DNA of 64,000 nucleotides from Hybos culiciformis (lineage: Eukaryota; Arthropoda; Insecta; Diptera; Hybotidae). Both the position numbers and the translations under genes were made by a program. This document shows positions 59,978 through 64,000 of this stretch, one piece after another. The stretch is from positions 114,685,812-114,749,811 of the forward strand of contig OZ023273.1 in assembly GCA_964007475.1 (NCBI GenBank), given 5' to 3'. Each line of letters opens with the position of its first letter. The stretch's first letter is position 1. The notes below the pieces were generated by a model, which was not told the origin of the DNA, made no database searches, and saw nothing but the letters and a program-made list of their open reading frames with translations.

Positions 59978-62900
59978 TCACATATACTGATTATTATTAT
60001 AACCTGGAAGATTACCCACTCTACTGCCACCTCTGTGATGCTCCAAAAGATTCATTTTTCTTTCTTCCAATTGTAATTTACGTTCTTCTATCGCTAATTT
60101 TCGTTCCTCAAGTTCATAATTCCGTTCCATTAAAAACATTTTACGATTATAATAGTCTTTCATAAAATTAAAATGATCTACCCAAAAAGAAGATGCGGTC
60201 GAAGATGATGAATCATTGTTACGTTTTCGTTTAGGCGTTATTTTTACCTCATCATCATCGTCGATCTCATTCAAACTTAACGATGGAATTGGAAGTGGTG
60301 TCCCATTATGTTGCATAATCGGACCATTAAAATTACTATTGGAAAAAGTTGAATTTTCTTCAGAATATTGATTAACATCCGTTTCATCATTATTTGTTTG
60401 TTCTATTTGATCATCATCATATTCACATTCATCCTCTTCATCGACCAATGAATCATTTTCTATTTTAATTGTTCTTAAACCGTTAAAGGAACTTTCCGGC
60501 GTTTCTGGATTATTATTATTAATATTTCTAAAAGAAGAGCTTGAATTCTTCTGTAATGTAGAGTTATTTTTTGAATTATTATGAATCTGATTATCATTGT
60601 GGGAATGTTTCGTAAATAATGTAGTATCTCCATGTTGCTGAGTGCTTGATATTTGTTTTGAACCACCTGTTGAGCTACTACTAGCTGCCGAACTTCCAAA
60701 AGGTTTTTTAAAATTCTGCACAGCACTGTTTGTCATTGGATTTAAATGAAACTGATGAACTTGACCTGCTATCGGTTGTTTAGTAATTTGATTCGTATTC
60801 GATGAATTCTTCATTGTTTGATTTAATTGATTCATTTCAAATTTCATATTAATAGTTTGGGGTTTTCGTACTGTTATTGGATTATCCTTAAGTTTAATCA
60901 ATTCAATAACACGACGTTCCAAATCATTATATTGAAAATTTATTTTACCGGGATGTAATGTATTAGTGCGATCTTCATTTCTTAATTTCTTTTTAATGTG
61001 ATATTTATAATCATGCCATACTCTTTGCCAACTGGCACGATTTTTCATTGGCGGTCCTTGTTCATTTAAAATCATTGTTAAATTATCCCACCTAAAAAAA
61101 AAAATATTGGCGAAATAAAATAAATTTCTTTTATTTTTATTTTTATTTAATACTTCTCTCTAATAGTATTGACACTATTTAATTTTCCATTAGCAAAATT
61201 TTCATCATTTTCCATATATTGCACCAAAGTTTCAAATTGAAATTTATTAGTTTTTTCGTTCCTAAAAGAAAAATGTTTGTTTAAAAATGTTACACGAAGT
61301 TCATTGTCTAAGAAATTAATATTCTTAGACAACCAAATTTAAAAAAAAAATTGTTGTGATTATTACTTTTTAAAAACCAATTTTGAATCATTCAAACAAT
61401 TAATGAGTTTGGTTTGCAGATCCCTTTAACAAGATTTAGTTTATAAGTATTTATATTATATTCTTTTGCGGACAAATTAATTATTAATCAAAAATATTTA
61501 AGAACTAAGGTTGGCAACCGAAATTGTTGTCATTAAAGGTATGTACTTCAGAAAAGATTTTCAACAATATTTTCTCAGTGATTTAATTTGAAACTAGTGA
61601 GGAATAAGGAGTTATCATCAATAATTTAAGAAAATATTAAGAGTTTTTTTTTACAAACAAATCAAAATTCAAAAACAAATTACAAAGGCCGACAAGTTTA
61701 ACTAAAGTTGATGGATTCAACAATAAACGAAAAAATAAAAATAATAAAAAAATTTAAAGTTTAAACTGGTGTGAATGAACCCCTGCGGTTTTGATGATAT
61801 ATCATTCAATTACAGCTAAGTAGGTACGCGATCTAAAAACTTTTTGGATATCCCTGTGTTGCTGCATAAATTACGTCTACGCGCTAGAAAGCCTTTTGAC
61901 TTCTTTTTTTCCACTTTTCCCGCACTGGAGTAATCATAACCTTCGTTTGCCGTAACGTGAATGCATACTTAGATTTTTTACTAAAAAAAATCGTGGACAA
62001 CTTCAGATTCGTAAGTTTAAGTTCTTGGTCAAAGACATTTTGCAAGTTATAACATCATTTCCTAGTTCTTTTGAAATACTTATATCGTCTGTTCAGAAAT
62101 GAAACAATGTATAATGAAAAGTATAGTTTCGAGTAATTTGAGTTTAAAGATTTGAAAATTGAAAAAAAAAGGTATGCAAAAATATCAAGTAACGTGAAAT
62201 TTTCTTTTAAAAAACACATTTTAATCAACATTAAGAATATTGCAAAATAGTTGAACTTATAAAATCGAGTACGAGGAATCGAATGGTGCTATTATCTAAT
62301 AACGACGTATAAATATCGTACGTTGTTTCATTTCTGAGCAGACGATATGTACCTACATATATGAGTATGTACCTAGGTACCTAGGACACTTGTCTTTCTA
62401 TTTCCCTAGACTTACATTTATATAAAACAGATATCTTCCGAAGAAGGATTAGAATATCAAATTCGAGCCAAAAATAAAATTTGATTTGGAGTATAATTAA
62501 AAAAAAAAAAATAAGGTAGGTTGAGAAGATATAGTTCGTAATATTATTAGTAGGTAGTTAGATTTTAGGTATAATATTTAAATTTAAACCTATTTTGCAT
62601 GACTGTGCAGTATCCAGGCCGTATACTATCAGGTGCATATAAACTATTACAAAAACAGTCAATTCAACTGTGTCGATCTTTTTCAAAAACAAAAACATAG
62701 GTAGGTAGATTTAATTTGTCTTCCATTCCATACAAAAAAAAAAAAAACAAATTAAAAATTATAAAAATTTTTCTTCTAAATTGTCTTCTTTAGATATCGT
62801 ATTCCATTTTACTTTTTTAGATCTCTCTATAATAAAAAAAAAAATTTAATTGAACTCCACAAATCACAACTCAACTAAAAAGAAGCTAGAAGCTACAAAA

Positions 62901-63075
62901 TGGAAAAATTAATAAAAAAAAACAAAAAAAAAAATAAAAAACTAAAAACTAAAACTCGTCAAACAACTTTCTTTCTCTTCAATTTTTTCCTTCAAATTTT
63001 TTTCTAGCAGCAGCACAACCAAAAACCAAAAAAAAAATCTTTTTCTAATTCCAACAAAACATACGGTTTAGCCAT
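59978..63075 (-). CDS. Myb/SANT-like DNA-binding protein (zeste-type)
   Basis: On the minus strand the exons are 61154-61261 and 59978-61091, plus a proposed 11-base first coding exon 63065-63075 (ATGGCTAAACC then donor GTATGT). Together they give 410 residues. The N-terminal domain (residues about 4-95) has NKFQFETLVQYMENDENFANG, WDNLTMILNEQGPP and WQRVWHDYKYHIKKKL. This is the pattern of the Myb/SANT-like domain found in zeste-related insect proteins (Myb_DNA-bind_5). A Ser/Asn-rich linker, an acidic stretch and a basic TPKRKR follow. A C-terminal helix with repeated EERKL units may be a coiled coil. It is likely a nuclear DNA-binding regulator. The domain exons are solid. The tiny start exon is inferred from phase (2), donor quality and A at -3; another start is possible. 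Confidence 0.85.
62082..62348. mobile_element. 267-bp TIR element, copy 2
   Basis: Inverted ends around CGTCTGTTCAGAAATGAAAC and GTTTCATTTCTGAGCAGACG, same family as 48328-48588 but in reverse orientation. It lies in the first intron of the SANT-like gene. Confidence 0.7.
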
Positions 63076-64000
63076 TATTCTTTTGATTTTAATTTAAAAA
63101 ATTATTCCATTAATTTCAAAATTAATAATTAATCAATAAATTTATGTTATTATTTTAATTTTTTAATTAATTTGCTATTAGCTATTTGCTATATTTTTAT
63201 TTATTTATATTTTTTCAATAATTTACAAAATTTTTACACAAAAACTACAACGATGCCAAGTACCATTGAATTGTAAAAAAAACAAAAACAAATCTAGCGT
63301 TACAGAGCCTCTAACTAAAAAAAGCTTTTTGATTACCGCTCTAATTAACATAATTCATTGTAGTGCTTCTCCGAAAAAAATTATATAAGAACAGTATTTT
63401 GATAGTATAATTTATTTTTGACATTAAATTACGGTAGAAAAATATATGTGGAATATTTTTATTCAAAATATTTTTGTACCACAATCTTTTTGGGAAAAAC
63501 CCTTATGTTTTCATGCAGAATTGAAACAGAGGCGGCTCAAGTGAATTTTGATACAACATTTTTGAAGAGAAAGACAGCAATTTACTATAAGAAATTATAA
63601 AGCTAGCCATACATATTGATGCTTTGCAATTGACTGTTTTGACAACCTATTTATTTACATTTTTTCCATCCACAAGTATGTGCCTTTTTTCGCCATACGA
63701 GTCGCTATTTGGAGATTTAACTAAACTAAGTAAGACTCTTTTTATTTACATTTTTTCCACCCATAAGTATGTGCCTTTTTTCGCCATAGGACAGGAGTCG
63801 CTATTTGGAGATTTAAATAAGTGAATAGTATCGTATTTTTTTTCTCCAACTAGAATTATTTTTCTTTTTATTTTTATTTAAGTTTTTTTTTTTTTTAATT
63901 TGAATTTTATGCATGCGACTGAAATGAAACCTCTATTATATACATACTCTTTGATTCTACGAACCCTAAATATTGTGTAGTGTGTAATGCACATAATGAT
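63076..64000. other. Upstream region of the SANT-like gene
   Basis: AT-rich 5' flank of the minus-strand gene. Apart from the 91-bp direct repeat pair at 63650-63820 nothing was recognised. Open frames at 63418-63600 and 63624-63824 have no support. Confidence 0.4.
63650..63820 (+). repeat. Direct tandem repeat, two units of ~80 bp, period 91
   Basis: TTTATTTACATTTTTTCCA, AAGTATGTGCCTTTTTTCGC and GAGTCGCTATTTGGAG recur in the same order at 63650-63727 and 63741-63820, with a 4-bp insertion in the second unit. Confidence 0.85.

Overview
The window is nuclear DNA from an insect, most probably a fly (Diptera). It is strongly AT-rich, every gene has spliceosomal introns with GT..AG ends, and transposons are abundant. 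The delta-class glutathione S-transferases resemble dipteran GstD proteins closely. Their coding intron after codon 45 argues against Drosophila itself, whose GstD genes I recall as lacking coding introns. No tRNA or rRNA gene, CRISPR array or bacterial-type feature was found.

Layout. (1) 1-14.6 kb, + strand: the 3' part of a CRACD/KIAA1211-like gene (DUF4592 family, actin capping-protein regulator). A 9.5-kb intron in it holds two TIR elements with tRNA-like cores. (2) 14.6-19.4 kb: intergenic sequence with short TIR elements. (3) 19.4-33.9 kb: a direct tandem duplication of about 3.8 kb, each unit ending in a delta GST gene. Unit 1 carries an intact GST. Unit 2 carries a GST whose ATG has become ACG. 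Unit 2 was also enlarged by a full-length BEL/Pao LTR retrotransposon (identical 224-bp LTRs, 5-bp target duplication), a 5'-truncated LINE tail and two adjacent TTAA-flanked elements. (4) 33.9-39.5 kb: repeat-rich. It holds two orphan coding exons on the - strand, a 570-bp element with long TIRs and a 2-kb inverted repeat. (5) 39.5-56.7 kb, + strand: a two-pore-domain potassium channel (K2P) locus. (6) 60.0-63.1 kb, - strand: a Myb/SANT-like (zeste-type) DNA-binding protein gene, converging on the K2P gene.

The most interesting structure is the K2P locus. Two complete but different first halves (each with N-terminus, TM1 and pore 1 up to the first Gly of GYG) lie 7 kb apart and are followed by only one second half (GYG end, TM2, TM3, pore 2, TM4). 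Both first halves end in phase 1 inside the same glycine codon, so either can be spliced to the shared part. This predicts channels of about 520 and 891 residues that share one C-terminal half but differ in the first transmembrane helix, cap and pore 1.

Functional links between genes: the two GSTs are recent paralogues and may share upstream control (a cluster of ACGATAA motifs, broken by the BEL element in unit 2). The CRACD-like, K2P and SANT-like genes show no evident shared pathway. Exon coordinates were set by hand from reading frame, phase and splice consensus, and family assignments rest on remembered family motifs rather than a database search.
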